NCBI RefSeq assembly: GCF_000230975.2
Contig: NC_021172.1
Location: forward strand, 2,542,001-2,606,000
Source: Hyphomicrobium denitrificans 1NES1
GTDB taxonomy: Bacteria > Pseudomonadota > Alphaproteobacteria > Rhizobiales > Hyphomicrobiaceae
Direction of reading: 5' to 3'
DNA length: 64,000 nt
Every line of letters starts with the position of its first letter. Within the stretch, counting starts at the first letter, position 1. This document shows, in pieces, positions 16,598-27,083 of the stretch. The notes under the pieces are model-generated. The model was given only the letters and a program-made list of their open reading frames with translations. It made no database searches and had not been told where the DNA came from. Position numbers and translations under genes: made by a program.

Positions 16598-18214
16598 ATG
16601 TCCGCGCTCTTTCGAATTGTCTATGCCACGCACGCCAATGGCACGCATCACAAGCTGGCGCTCGATGGACTCGACGCCATGCCGCGCGCGGACAAGAAAG
16701 CCTGGTCGCGAATCTTCTTAAAGCATGTCGAGCGCTATCTCGAAGGCTCGAAAGCTCCGGACGTTACTTTCAAGGATTTCAAGAACCACGTGCTGCACGT
16801 CTCTGAGAATTTCTGGGGCGGCGCGCCGGAGAAGGCCGATGAGTGGTATCGGCGGACGGTTGCCGAGATCAAAGCGGGCAACTGGCCGGAGGCCGTCTAT
16901 GCGGCGGGCGTGCTCAGCCACTATTACACCGATCCCGTCATGCCGTTTCACACGGCACAGACAGAAGCCGAGAACGCCATCCACCGCGCGACCGAGTGGA
17001 GCATCAACCGCTCATACAATGCGCTGCGCGCGATTGGGCAGCAGCGATTTGCGAATATCAATATTGCGGTTCCGGCCGGCGCCAATTGGTTGAAGGAATT
17101 CGTGTGCACCAGCGCCGAGTTCTCGCACCGCTACTATGAGAAGCTCATTGCACACTACGACATTCACAAAGGCACCGTCAGGCCCGAAGACGGACTCGAC
17201 GACATCGCACGCACGATCGTCGCCGAACTCTTGATGTACGCGGCTAAGGGCTATGGGCGTGTGCTCGATGCGGCAATTTCGGAATCGGGCGTTGCCGCCC
17301 CTGATGTGTCGCTGACTGCCGAAACGTTCCTGGCGATGACGCAAATTCCGCGCAAGTTCATCGAGAAGCGATTGACGAACGAGGAAGACCGGAAGCTCGT
17401 TGCGGCGATTTACGACGAGCTGAAAACGACCGGACGCGTCGAGAATTCGCTGTCGGAAGATGACCGCACGATCCGCGATCTGCATCGCAAGGAAGTTCTG
17501 GAACCGCAGATTGCTCAGCGGAACGAAGCGCGCATCGCGCGCGTGGCTGGTGGCTCCGCTGTTCCGAAGCAGACACCGCCCATGATCGCCACGCCGAAAG
17601 AAACGACGTCCGCGCACGATACGACGGCGCTCGAACTGGCCGTCGCAAAGTCGTCTCACATCGCTTCCGAAGTAACCGAGCGTCCTCCCGCTTTGCCGCT
17701 GCAGGCCGATGTGTCAGCGACCATGGCGCGAACGCCGCATCCGAATCCTATTCCTGCACGTGCGCCGCAGGAAAGGATGGAAGCGGATCGTACCTATCTG
17801 TTCGAAAGCGACGACCTCGAAGCGGCGCCGTCCATCGGTCCGAGAATGGCGGAGCACTTCGCCAAAGTCGGCGTGCATACGGTGGGGGATTTTCTCGAAT
17901 GCGATCCGATGGCGCTTGCGGAAGACCTCGACGATCCGCATTTCGACAGCGAGACGCTGACCGACTGGCAGGATCAGGCGCGCATGGTGATCGACGTTCC
18001 AGGCCTGCGTGGAACGCATGCGCAGCTTCTCGTCGGCGCCGGATATCGCACGGCAGAGGCCGTCGCTGAAGCCGATCCGATCGTTCTTTCGGCGCATGTG
18101 CTGAAGTTCGCCGCCACGTCGGCGGGTAGACGCGTGTTGCGCGAAGGCCGTCCGCCGGACATCGAGAAAATCAAAGGCTGGGTCGATGCCGCCAAGCACG
18201 CGATGGCGGCTTAG
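16598..18214 (+). CDS. Phospholipase C/S1-P1-nuclease-like protein fused to DUF4332
   Basis: A 538-residue protein. The N-terminal half is helical and His-rich with a zinc phospholipase C-like pattern: THHKLALDG, then LSHYYTDPVMPFHTAQTEAE and NAIHRATEW. After a low-complexity linker (residues about 315-395), a C-terminal DUF4332 domain of helix-hairpin-helix character appears (APSIGPRMAEHFAKVGVHTV, then GDFLECDP). The first half would suggest a zinc hydrolase, the second nucleic-acid or protein binding. No signal peptide is seen, so it is probably cytoplasmic, unusual for a phospholipase. It is co-directional with the moxR cluster but 91 bp downstream. Confidence 0.72.
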   Translation: MSALFRIVYATHANGTHHKLALDGLDAMPRADKKAWSRIFLKHVERYLEGSKAPDVTFKDFKNHVLHVSENFWGGAPEKADEWYRRTVAEIKAGNWPEAVYAAGVLSHYYTDPVMPFHTAQTEAENAIHRATEWSINRSYNALRAIGQQRFANINIAVPAGANWLKEFVCTSAEFSHRYYEKLIAHYDIHKGTVRPEDGLDDIARTIVAELLMYAAKGYGRVLDAAISESGVAAPDVSLTAETFLAMTQIPRKFIEKRLTNEEDRKLVAAIYDELKTTGRVENSLSEDDRTIRDLHRKEVLEPQIAQRNEARIARVAGGSAVPKQTPPMIATPKETTSAHDTTALELAVAKSSHIASEVTERPPALPLQADVSATMARTPHPNPIPARAPQERMEADRTYLFESDDLEAAPSIGPRMAEHFAKVGVHTVGDFLECDPMALAEDLDDPHFDSETLTDWQDQARMVIDVPGLRGTHAQLLVGAGYRTAEAVAEADPIVLSAHVLKFAATSAGRRVLREGRPPDIEKIKGWVDAAKHAMAA

Positions 18215-18349
18215 ACAACGCGTTCTTAGGGCTTTCCGCGTGCGACGCGCTGTTGCGCCTCGCAAAGGCGCGTTTGTCGGAATAATGAATGGCTAGGCCG
18301 TTAGCCTGACTTGCCATTGCAGTTCAATGGCGCCAAAATCAAACTGTTT

Positions 18350-18437
18350 CCGAGGGGCGCCGGTTTATCCGGCTGAGATCGCGTAAGGAACGCGAGCACC
18401 CTTAGAACCTGATCCGGGTCATGCCGGCGAAGGGACG
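18350..18437 (+). promoter_or_regulatory. TPP (thiamine pyrophosphate) riboswitch
   Basis: The thi-box is recognised by GAGGGGCGCC, GGCTGAGAT (18371-18379) and ACCCTTAGAACCTGATC followed by GGGTCATGCCGGCGAAGGGA, in the standard order. The ribosome binding site of the next gene (GGGAG at 18437-18441) abuts the aptamer's 3' end and the start codon is 10 nt beyond the aptamer. TPP binding therefore probably blocks translation initiation. It controls the small membrane protein and, by co-transcription, thiC. Confidence 0.95.
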
Positions 18438-18447
18438 GGAGAATGCG

Positions 18448-18834
18448 ATGCAAACTTCGATCTTTTTGGCACGCCTCATGGGACCGGTCATGCTCGTGAT
18501 CGGCCTCAGCCTGGCGATCAATTCGAAAATCTACACCGAGATGTCGGCGGAGTTCGTCGCCAGCCGTCCGCTTGTTTATCTCGCCGGCGCATTTGCACTG
18601 ACGCTCGGCGTGTCGCTGTTGTTGAACCATAACGTCTGGGTCGCAGACTGGCGGATCATCATCACGCTTTTCGGCTGGTTCGCGACGATCAATGGCGTGC
18701 TCCGCCTGATGTTTCCCGATTGGGTAAGGCGCATCGGGCCAAACACGTTCAGGACTGAAAAGCCTGTCTTCGTCTCCGGCATTGTTGCAGCGGTCCTTGG
18801 CGCGATCCTCTGCATCGCCAGCTATTCGCATTGA
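18448..18834 (+). CDS. TPP-riboswitch-controlled small membrane protein
   Basis: A 128-residue integral membrane protein with about four transmembrane helices (around residues 6-25, 38-58, 66-86 and 103-125). It lies between the TPP riboswitch and thiC (28-bp gap), so it is expressed when thiamine is scarce. Role in thiamine or pyrimidine-precursor transport is possible but only by position; it is small for a known thiamine transporter and I do not recognise the family. ATG 18448 was chosen for its GGGAG site. Confidence 0.7.
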   Translation: MQTSIFLARLMGPVMLVIGLSLAINSKIYTEMSAEFVASRPLVYLAGAFALTLGVSLLLNHNVWVADWRIIITLFGWFATINGVLRLMFPDWVRRIGPNTFRTEKPVFVSGIVAAVLGAILCIASYSH

Positions 18835-18850
18835 AAATCCACTCGTTTGA

Positions 18851-20932
<2,082 letters not shown>

Positions 20933-20965
20933 GTCGCCGACGCCTTTTTGATAGGATTGCGATGC

Positions 20966-20996
20966 GGGCGGTACTTTCGGGTTCCGCCCTTTTTTT
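20966..20996 (+). terminator. Rho-independent terminator after thiC
   Basis: GGGCGG (20966-20971) pairs with CCGCCC (20984-20989) and is followed by seven T residues. It lies 33 bp after the thiC stop. Confidence 0.88.
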
Positions 20997-21018
20997 GCAG
21001 CACCAACGGGGGATGTCC

Positions 21019-21429
21019 ATGGGGTTTAAGGCTTATCAGCTCTGCGAGTTGTTCGGCATAGTTCTGCTGCTTGGATCGACGGCGACGCAGATGTTCTATC
21101 TCGATCCCTTGAAGCGCGAGATCGAATGGCGGCTTGCGGCTTTCAGCATCCAACAATCGGCGCAGGTCCAGCTCAAAGCGATCCATGACAATCGTATCGT
21201 GCTTTTGCAGGCGGCGAATGCCTCGGCAGAGAAAATTAAGGAAGCGGAAGCCGAGCGAGACAAAAACCTCGGCCGCTATAGGACCGCGGACGCCAATATC
21301 TCCGACTACATGATCGAGAAGGAAAGCGTCGAAGACAATCTGCAGATGATCGTGCTGGCGCTTTTTGCACTCGGGACCCTGCTCGCCGGCTTCGGGCGCG
21401 CCATGGAGATGCGCGCGCAACCCGACTAA
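21019..21429 (+). CDS. Two-helix membrane protein with central coiled coil, unknown function
   Basis: A 136-residue protein with a transmembrane helix near each end (about residues 6-24 and 108-126). Between them is a charged, heptad-like segment rich in Glu, Lys and Ala (IKEAEAERDKNLGRYRTADA), suggesting a hairpin with a coiled-coil loop. ATG 21019 is favoured by GGGGGAT six bases upstream; ATG 21013 would add two residues. Function unrecognised. Confidence 0.65.
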   Translation: MGFKAYQLCELFGIVLLLGSTATQMFYLDPLKREIEWRLAAFSIQQSAQVQLKAIHDNRIVLLQAANASAEKIKEAEAERDKNLGRYRTADANISDYMIEKESVEDNLQMIVLALFALGTLLAGFGRAMEMRAQPD

Positions 21430-21508
21430 AACGATTGCAGGTCACCGAGCTGAACATGTTTTTGACGCATCATAATTCTATCGGACGCTACAAACGAAGG
21501 TTTTCGAT

Positions 21509-22141
21509 ATGCGAACGCGAATGATTTCTGCTCTGCTCGTTGTGTTTTCCGGATTGGCCGGATCGGCGGCGTTTGCGGAGGAGCCAGGATCTTCCACGAT
21601 CATCGCGCCCGTGCTTGGACAATTGGTCGGTTTCACGCTGCCGGGCGGATTCGAGATCCAGAAGGCACAAGCCGACGGCGGCCGATATTTTCGCGCTGCC
21701 ATTCCGAAGGGTGAGAGCATCGACAATTGGTCTCAGCTGATCAGCATAACCGGCGCCAAGGACATCGACAAAGATCCCAAGAAGACCGCGCAATTTATCG
21801 CCGCGAATATCTCGGGCAGTATTCAAAAACTCTGTCCGGACACCTTTTCGGTGAAACCGCTGGGTTCGACCAAGATCAATGGTCAGGACGGCTTCGTCGC
21901 AATCACGAGCTGCGGGAAAGTAGAGCCGGATAAACACAGAGAAACTGCGTTGACGGTCGCGATCAAAACCAACGAAGCCGTCTACACGATCCAATGGACT
22001 GAACGCACACCGGCGAATGCCGAAAATCTGACGATCGACGAAGAGAAGTGGAAAGGCCGCTTGAAGCAGATGGTCCCATTCCGGGTCTGCCCAGTCGTCG
22101 CCGGTGAAAAAGTGCCGTATCCGAGTTGCACGAAGCAATAG
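21509..22141 (+). CDS. Secreted protein of unknown function
   Basis: A 210-residue protein with a signal peptide (MRTRMISALLVVFSGLAGSA, cleaved near AFA-EE). The mature domain is mixed alpha/beta, with cysteines in KLCPDTF, ITSCGK, FRVCPVV and PSCTKQ, compatible with two disulfides. It is probably periplasmic. I recognise no named family. A 7-bp stem GGCCCGC/GCGGGCC (22144-22165) immediately follows the stop but has no T-run. Confidence 0.7.
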   Translation: MRTRMISALLVVFSGLAGSAAFAEEPGSSTIIAPVLGQLVGFTLPGGFEIQKAQADGGRYFRAAIPKGESIDNWSQLISITGAKDIDKDPKKTAQFIAANISGSIQKLCPDTFSVKPLGSTKINGQDGFVAITSCGKVEPDKHRETALTVAIKTNEAVYTIQWTERTPANAENLTIDEEKWKGRLKQMVPFRVCPVVAGEKVPYPSCTKQ

Positions 22142-22258
22142 GCGGCCCGCAACAAGCGGCGGGCCCAACGGCACAACAGTCCGTTGCCGCTCTTCGTGTC
22201 GACGATTTCGGACCGACGACTGCGTCCTATTTCAGTCCGGACGCTAAACCTGGCAAGG

Positions 22259-23152
22259 TCAACTGCGGAAAGACTCTCGAAATTCCAGGGGGCGATCGTC
22301 AAATCGCCACGCATTGCCGAGGCGCGTTTCCCATGACGACGGCTTGAATATCGCGACCCCTGCCGTCGGCGTGAAGGTCAACTCGCCGAAGACGACACGC
22401 TCCTTCAAACTATATAAATCGACACGAACGAAATCTATGCCGCGCGAAAGCAGGGACGCCAGAACCTTCATCTCTTCGAAATTGGCGGGGCGGTCGATCT
22501 CGACCTCGCGCGTTTCGGGCCGGTAGCCGCCTGGGATCCGTTTCCAATCGGTGTCGTAGAACGGGTTGATCGAATGAGTATTGTTGTCGACTTGTATCGT
22601 TTCAATTTTGCCGTCAAAGCACCAGAAGCGATAGTCTAGAGGTCCGTCTTCCTCGCCATCGTCCAGCATTTCCTCGATGACGATCTGGCGAAGAATAGCG
22701 TTATAGTGATGCTCGCCATGCTGGCTGGCGAAATCCGCATTCATCCATCTTTCCATCTCCTTGACAACAGATACCCGATCAATCTCGCCCCGGACCAGCC
22801 GGTTCATGGCGGAGCCATGGTTGGCTTTGATCATGTATTTCTCGGGCAGCGTTTCGAATGGGACGGCATGGACGTCAGTGCCGTGCCAAAGCAGTTTTGC
22901 GAGATGGGCGCCGCCGATATGACGCTCCACATAGTTGCGCACGCGGAATTTATCCGAGAGCTCGCTCATCACGCGGTCGCCCGCGCGGCTGACTGCGATC
23001 ATCCGACAAAAGAGCTTCTCGGAGAAAGATTGCGGGCTGCTGGTGTCGAGTGCATGTCCATGTATTTTTTGGAATCGCTCTTTAAGTTGCTTTTCACCTG
23101 CCGAATGCCGATGCGAGGTTGGATTTGCAGCCTCGAAGCGGGGGGCCGTCAT
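22259..23152 (-). CDS. TupA-like ATP-grasp protein
   Basis: A 297-residue protein of the TupA-like ATP-grasp family, named for teichuronopeptide synthesis and common in polysaccharide clusters as a putative ligase or glycoconjugate-modifying enzyme. The family pattern is clear: LPEKYMIKANHGSAMN, YNAILRQIVIEEML, PLDYRFWCFDGKIETIQVD and DFVRVDLYSL (metal/ATP region). Start ATG 23152 has TTGGAGAG upstream. No other exopolysaccharide or glycosyltransferase gene is adjacent, so it is an orphan here and its substrate is unknown. Confidence 0.85.
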   Translation of the reverse strand: MTAPRFEAANPTSHRHSAGEKQLKERFQKIHGHALDTSSPQSFSEKLFCRMIAVSRAGDRVMSELSDKFRVRNYVERHIGGAHLAKLLWHGTDVHAVPFETLPEKYMIKANHGSAMNRLVRGEIDRVSVVKEMERWMNADFASQHGEHHYNAILRQIVIEEMLDDGEEDGPLDYRFWCFDGKIETIQVDNNTHSINPFYDTDWKRIPGGYRPETREVEIDRPANFEEMKVLASLLSRGIDFVRVDLYSLKERVVFGELTFTPTAGVAIFKPSSWETRLGNAWRFDDRPLEFRESFRS

Positions 23153-23370
23153 GAACGCTCTCCAAAATGACTCCGAATAACCATAAGAGTCGGTGCACCG
23201 ACGTCTACGGCAAAGACTATTGTGAGGTTTGAAATCCGCAATCGTGCGCGAAGCAGACTTCAACAAGTATGTCTGATGTGGCGCACGCATCCCTGCCTTT
23301 CGGGTCTTTTCAAATCGAACGAACCGTGAGAGTCTCTCCATATCAGCAACAATCGAGAGGAGGTGATCCG

Positions 23371-23448
23371 ATGTCGAGTGGGATCTTGAGGCGGTCGATG
23401 TCGTGGTCGCTCAGACTTGCATCCGGAAATCTCCCGGAGTGCGTCTGA
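23371..23448 (+). CDS. Candidate 25-residue small protein with exceptional ribosome binding site
   Basis: A short ORF encoding 25 residues with a basic, Ser/Leu-rich sequence containing ILRRSMSWSLRLASGNLPEC. It begins seven bases after AGGAGG. The upstream string AGGAGGTGATCC is complementary to the last 12 bases of alphaproteobacterial 16S rRNA. A strong terminator lies 50 bp after the stop. It may be an independent small protein or a leader peptide. Conservation is untested. Confidence 0.45.
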   Translation: MSSGILRRSMSWSLRLASGNLPECV

Positions 23449-23497
23449 TACGACGAACGCGGACATCGCACTCCGCTTTCATGACGAATGATCTCAC

Positions 23498-23525
23498 GGG
23501 GCCGCCTTAAAAGGCGGCCCTTTTT
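23498..23525 (+). terminator. Rho-independent terminator
   Basis: GGGCCGCCTT pairs with AAGGCGGCCC (23498-23520, two-base AA loop), followed by TTTTTC. It would end a short plus-strand transcript containing the 25-codon ORF. Confidence 0.85.
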
Positions 23526-23597
23526 CTTTTGCGAAATCTGCGTGCTCTCGCTTTTTGCTCAGAATGTTTCGTTGTAACCGAAACACCACAGCAATAT

Positions 23598-23624
23598 CGA
23601 ATCAGTGAGAAGTGATTCGTTTTT
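23598..23624 (+). terminator. Second terminator-like hairpin
   Basis: CGAATCA (23598-23604) and TGATTCG (23613-23619) form a 7-bp stem followed by TTTTT. No annotated gene precedes it other than the short ORF, so it may end a small RNA. Confidence 0.55.
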
Positions 23625-23836
23625 CTGTGGAAGAACCGGCAATGCTGACATACCCTTTTGCTCGTGGGACAGCCGATCGGGGGACTGGCTGGGGGACGAA
23701 ATACCCACACATGCCGTAACACGATACGCAAGTTCATCGCTCGCAGTGTCGCGTACGCCCGATAAAAGCTTGGCCTTTGCGCTTGGCATTAGATTTGGCT
23801 TGCGGCGGGTCCGGGGGGACCTCACAGGGCGGCCAA

Positions 23837-23876
23837 AAAGAAATGGGTGGCATATCCTGCCACCCATTTCTTTTTT
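23837..23876. terminator. Bidirectional terminator
   Basis: A perfect 14-bp inverted repeat AGAAATGGGTGGCA/TGCCACCCATTTCT around TATCC, flanked by AAAA on the left and a T-run on the right. It terminates the minus-strand deacetylase gene, and plus-strand transcription as well. Confidence 0.88.
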
Positions 23877-23914
23877 GGTACTTTCCCTAATAATTAGCCG
23901 ATCCGCTGAGGTCG

Positions 23915-25255
23915 CTATTCTCCAAACCACAGCTTCCAGGTCTCTTTAGCGCGCTCCATGAGCGATTTGTGCGTCGTCTCTTGCGGCGCTTCACTTTTTG
24001 CAGCAGGCGCCGCCGGCGCGGCCAGTTTCGCTTCCTCACCCGAAACCGTGCGCACCACGGACGCCGTAGTCATCAACGGCGGCGATGCCGGTGCAGTTGC
24101 AGAAGAAGCAGCCGAAGCGGCAGGCGATGTCGCGATGCCGGAATTTCCAGATACCGCGCTCGACGGTTCATTCGATGACTGCTTGCCGGGACCCGGGGTC
24201 GTCCCGGGGGGCACCGCCGTTTCGGGCGCAACGGTAGATTTCTTCGCCGGCGACGCCGCAGATGGAAATGCAGGAAGCGGTGCCGAGGCCGATCCCCCGC
24301 CATCGGGAGCATGCACGCTTTCTTCTGCGGGCGCGGTTGGCATTCCCTCGGGCTCGGTTGCGTCGCCCGCGCCGTCATCCTTCGGCGCCGCTCCGCCGAC
24401 CGTTTTCACGACGCTCGACATCGGCCGTTCGGCGCCGACCTGCGGCAGCCCCTTGGCCTCTTTTTCTATAGCCTCGTCAAATTCGGCAAGCGTTACGACC
24501 GGCGCCTTGGCCGTCATGTGTACGATCTTGTAACCCTTCGCCTTCAACTGGGCGAGAATGATGGGCAGCGCCTGCGCAGTTCTTTTGTGAATGTCGTGCA
24601 TCAAGATGATGCCCTTGCCGCGCTTGTCGAGCTTGGCCATCACCGATTTGATGAGATGATCGACCGTCTGCGGCTTGTAATCGACACTGTCGATGTCGGT
24701 TGAAAACATCGCGATGTTGCGCTTGCCGAGATAGGCAACGGCTTCCGGCGTATCGACAAGCGTCGGGAAACGGAAGAACGGTGCGATCGGTCCGCCGACG
24801 GCGCGGTGGACGGCGCTCACGCCGCGCTCGATCTCCGCCTTGCCATCGTCGAAGGTCTTCAGCTTGCCGATGGCCTTGTGGCTCCAAGTATGCGTTCCGA
24901 CGGTGTGTCCGGCTTTAGAAACCTCGCGGATGATTTCGGGATAGCCGAGCGCCATCTTGCCGATCGAGAAAAATGTCGCCTTCACGCATTCGTCCGCGAG
25001 CGCTTTCAATACGGCCTCGGTTGAGTATTTCTGCGGGCCGTCATCGAAGGTCAGCACGACCTCCTTATCCTGCAGGAAGTCGTAGGCCTTGTAATGCTCC
25101 ATGCCGAAGCCCGGACCGCCGGTCGTATCGATTTCAACCGTTCGCGAAACACCGAGCGTTCCGTTTCTCGGGCACGCATCTTCCGCCGAAGCGCTAACGG
25201 ATAGGCCGCTCAAGAATGCGAAGAAAAAGCCCCACACAAACCAACGCATTCCCAT
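23915..25255 (-). CDS. Polysaccharide deacetylase (NodB homology) with disordered C-terminal tail
   Basis: A 446-residue exported carbohydrate esterase family 4 protein. After the signal peptide comes a NodB domain (residues about 60-260) with metal-site motif 1 LTFDDGP, motif 2 HTWSH, FFRFP and the late LMHDIH motif. It probably removes N-acetyl groups from envelope polysaccharide or peptidoglycan. The last roughly 165 residues are a Pro/Ala/Ser-rich disordered tail ending in KETWKLWFGE. ATG 25255 is six bases from GGGGAGG; ATG 25261 abuts it. A shorter paralog without the tail is at 38094; both share GVSRTVEIDTTGGP-type N-termini. Confidence 0.9.
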   Translation of the reverse strand: MGMRWFVWGFFFAFLSGLSVSASAEDACPRNGTLGVSRTVEIDTTGGPGFGMEHYKAYDFLQDKEVVLTFDDGPQKYSTEAVLKALADECVKATFFSIGKMALGYPEIIREVSKAGHTVGTHTWSHKAIGKLKTFDDGKAEIERGVSAVHRAVGGPIAPFFRFPTLVDTPEAVAYLGKRNIAMFSTDIDSVDYKPQTVDHLIKSVMAKLDKRGKGIILMHDIHKRTAQALPIILAQLKAKGYKIVHMTAKAPVVTLAEFDEAIEKEAKGLPQVGAERPMSSVVKTVGGAAPKDDGAGDATEPEGMPTAPAEESVHAPDGGGSASAPLPAFPSAASPAKKSTVAPETAVPPGTTPGPGKQSSNEPSSAVSGNSGIATSPAASAASSATAPASPPLMTTASVVRTVSGEEAKLAAPAAPAAKSEAPQETTHKSLMERAKETWKLWFGE

Positions 25256-25483
25256 AGGCATCCTCCCCGGCGATCCGACGTCTGATCATAGCAGACCGGG
25301 GCGCGCGAAACAGCCGGTCTTGCAGGTTGCGAGCTTCCGTTCTCCGTCCAAAAAGGGCGTCCGGTTAGCTCGATATTCAGCACAAGTGTCGCACGAGTCG
25401 TCATTCGGCGCAGCTTCGGTTGCGATCCGGAAATTCCCTACCTACTTTCAAGTCCGTAGAGTGGATAACGGAGAAATTTTCTC

Positions 25484-25822
25484 ATGGCAGCGTTTTTAAG
25501 CCCACTGCTGACGACCGCAGCCGCTGCTTTGGTTCTGATGGGCTCGGCTGGGTTGACTATAACGCAGGCCGCTCCGGGAGCGGGCGCGGTAGCCGTGAAC
25601 CAAGCGTCTTCCGATCTCGTCAGGGTGCACGATGATGGATACCGCTGGCGCCACCGCCGCCATCACCGTCGCTATTATCGCGGGCAAGTGGTGGGCGCGC
25701 CGTTCGCGCATGTCGAAAGCGGCCGACGCACGATTGTCGATGCGCCGTTCGTCCACGTCTATGAAGGTCGGCACGGCACTCACGTCGTGGCGCCCTTCGT
25801 GGACCTTTGGGAACCGCGCTGA
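25484..25822 (+). CDS. Small secreted protein with repeated APFxHV motif
   Basis: A 112-residue protein with a signal peptide (ends near TQAA). A basic patch (RWRHRRHHRRYYRG) is followed by three similar units: VGAPFAHVESG, VDAPFVHVYEG and VAPFVDLWEP. The repeats suggest a small beta-structured secreted or surface protein. Function is unrecognised. GGAG lies 13 bases before the ATG. Confidence 0.65.
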   Translation: MAAFLSPLLTTAAAALVLMGSAGLTITQAAPGAGAVAVNQASSDLVRVHDDGYRWRHRRHHRRYYRGQVVGAPFAHVESGRRTIVDAPFVHVYEGRHGTHVVAPFVDLWEPR

Positions 25823-25992
25823 CGCCGGAACAGCGCTATTCCGCACCAATTTCGGGCGGCGCAGGAGGCTCCTTCAGGCTATAGAATTTGCCTGGAGAAC
25901 TTTCGCGCTTGGCCATAATGTGCCCAAAGTGAGGTGGTGTAACGGCTGTCGCGGGACCGGCGATAACCGATGTCATTGTTAGGGGGTATGTA

Positions 25993-26481
25993 ATGTTTAA
26001 CCGCGTAGCGACGCCTGATCCGCGCAACGTCGAGCCGATCAAGTCCATCACGCCGCAGCCAATTTCACCGATCAAGACGTCAGCGCCCCCGCTCTTCGGT
26101 GCGGCGCAGCATCATTCCGGACTGGCAGTTGACGCTCCAACGTCCGTACTCGGACAGGACATCACCATCGCTGGACAACAGCTTGTCATAAAGACGAAGG
26201 GCTCGCTGCTAATCGCAGGCCACATCCAGGGCGATGTGCATGGGGAGTCCGTCACAGTTGGCGATACGGGCAGCGTGGTCGGCACGATAACGGCTCGCAC
26301 GATCATCATCCAGGGCGAAGTTAATGGCGCCCTGAAGGGATCGTCGGTCAATCTCAATGCGACGTCGCGGGTCGAGGGCGATATCGTCAAGCAGACACTC
26401 TCGATCGACGAAGGCGCGCAGTTCGATGGCAGTGTTCGCCGTGCCAAGGATGTCAGCGAAGTGACACCCGATCTCGGGTGA
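25993..26481 (+). CDS. Bactofilin (second copy)
   Basis: A 162-residue bactofilin with a disordered Pro-rich N-terminus of about 48 residues and a beta-helical core (SVLGQDITIAGQQLVIKTKG through VEGDIVKQTLSIDEGAQFDG). The core parallels the bactofilin at 393, including the closing SIEQGAMFEG/SIDEGAQFDG block. Multiple bactofilins per genome are common in prosthecate Alphaproteobacteria. The gene stands alone, with no peptidase or cell-pole partner next to it. Confidence 0.9.
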   Translation: MFNRVATPDPRNVEPIKSITPQPISPIKTSAPPLFGAAQHHSGLAVDAPTSVLGQDITIAGQQLVIKTKGSLLIAGHIQGDVHGESVTVGDTGSVVGTITARTIIIQGEVNGALKGSSVNLNATSRVEGDIVKQTLSIDEGAQFDGSVRRAKDVSEVTPDLG

Positions 26482-26587
26482 AGCCCCGGCGCACGCTCCG
26501 GATCAAATCGGATTTCTCGGATGGCGTTTGCAGAAAGCGGACGCCATTCTCTATTTGTCCGATGCGCTCGCGCGCACGCGGCCGCCG

Positions 26588-26899
26588 TCAAAAGCGTCCG
26601 CGTCCATTCGGGTTCACCTCATCACAGGCTTCCTTGATGCGGATGTCCTGGCCGACGAAGCGGCAGACGTGGCGTTTGAAATTCGGATTGTTCCGGACCT
26701 TGGCGTCCGGCGCGTTGAAGCCGTATTGGCGCGCGACTGCCGCAACGAGGTTGTCGCGGCAATAGGGCGTCGACAGCATGGCGCCGTCGACAAGCTGGAA
26801 ACCGTTCGAACATTTGATTGCGGCGGAAGCCGGTTGCACCATTGTGACAGCGAGGCCTGCAGCCGCCAGAGAGATCGCTGCCGAGTGTTTTTTTGCCAT
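26588..26899 (-). CDS. Small secreted four-cysteine protein, unknown function
   Basis: A 103-residue protein with a signal peptide (cleaved after QPASA). The mature part starts AIKCSNGFQLVDGAMLSTPY and carries four cysteines (KCS, YCR, VCR and ACD), likely two disulfides. ATG 26899 has AGGA six bases upstream; a TTG at 26905 is less likely. I recognise a conserved-looking domain but no name; role unknown. Confidence 0.65.
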   Translation of the reverse strand: MAKKHSAAISLAAAGLAVTMVQPASAAIKCSNGFQLVDGAMLSTPYCRDNLVAAVARQYGFNAPDAKVRNNPNFKRHVCRFVGQDIRIKEACDEVNPNGRGRF

Positions 26900-27083
26900 C
26901 GTCAATCCTAGTCCGTTGCAGCGCGGGGCACCCGCACTCTTCCTAATCGTCGTTTTTCAGCTTAGCAGGCTTGCCTTGCCGCAGCCGCCATGAAATTGGT
27001 CTCGCGATCAGACACGGAGAACCGACTGAAAGGTTTCTGAGCGCTCCTTCCAGGTGGTCGCAATCGACTGATTTTTCAGAGGT

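Noticed and set aside
23350..23372. Possible 16S rRNA 3' end
   Set aside because: AGGAGGTGATCC is the complement of the 16S tail, positioned as a ribosome binding site before an ATG; no other rRNA sequence is present.
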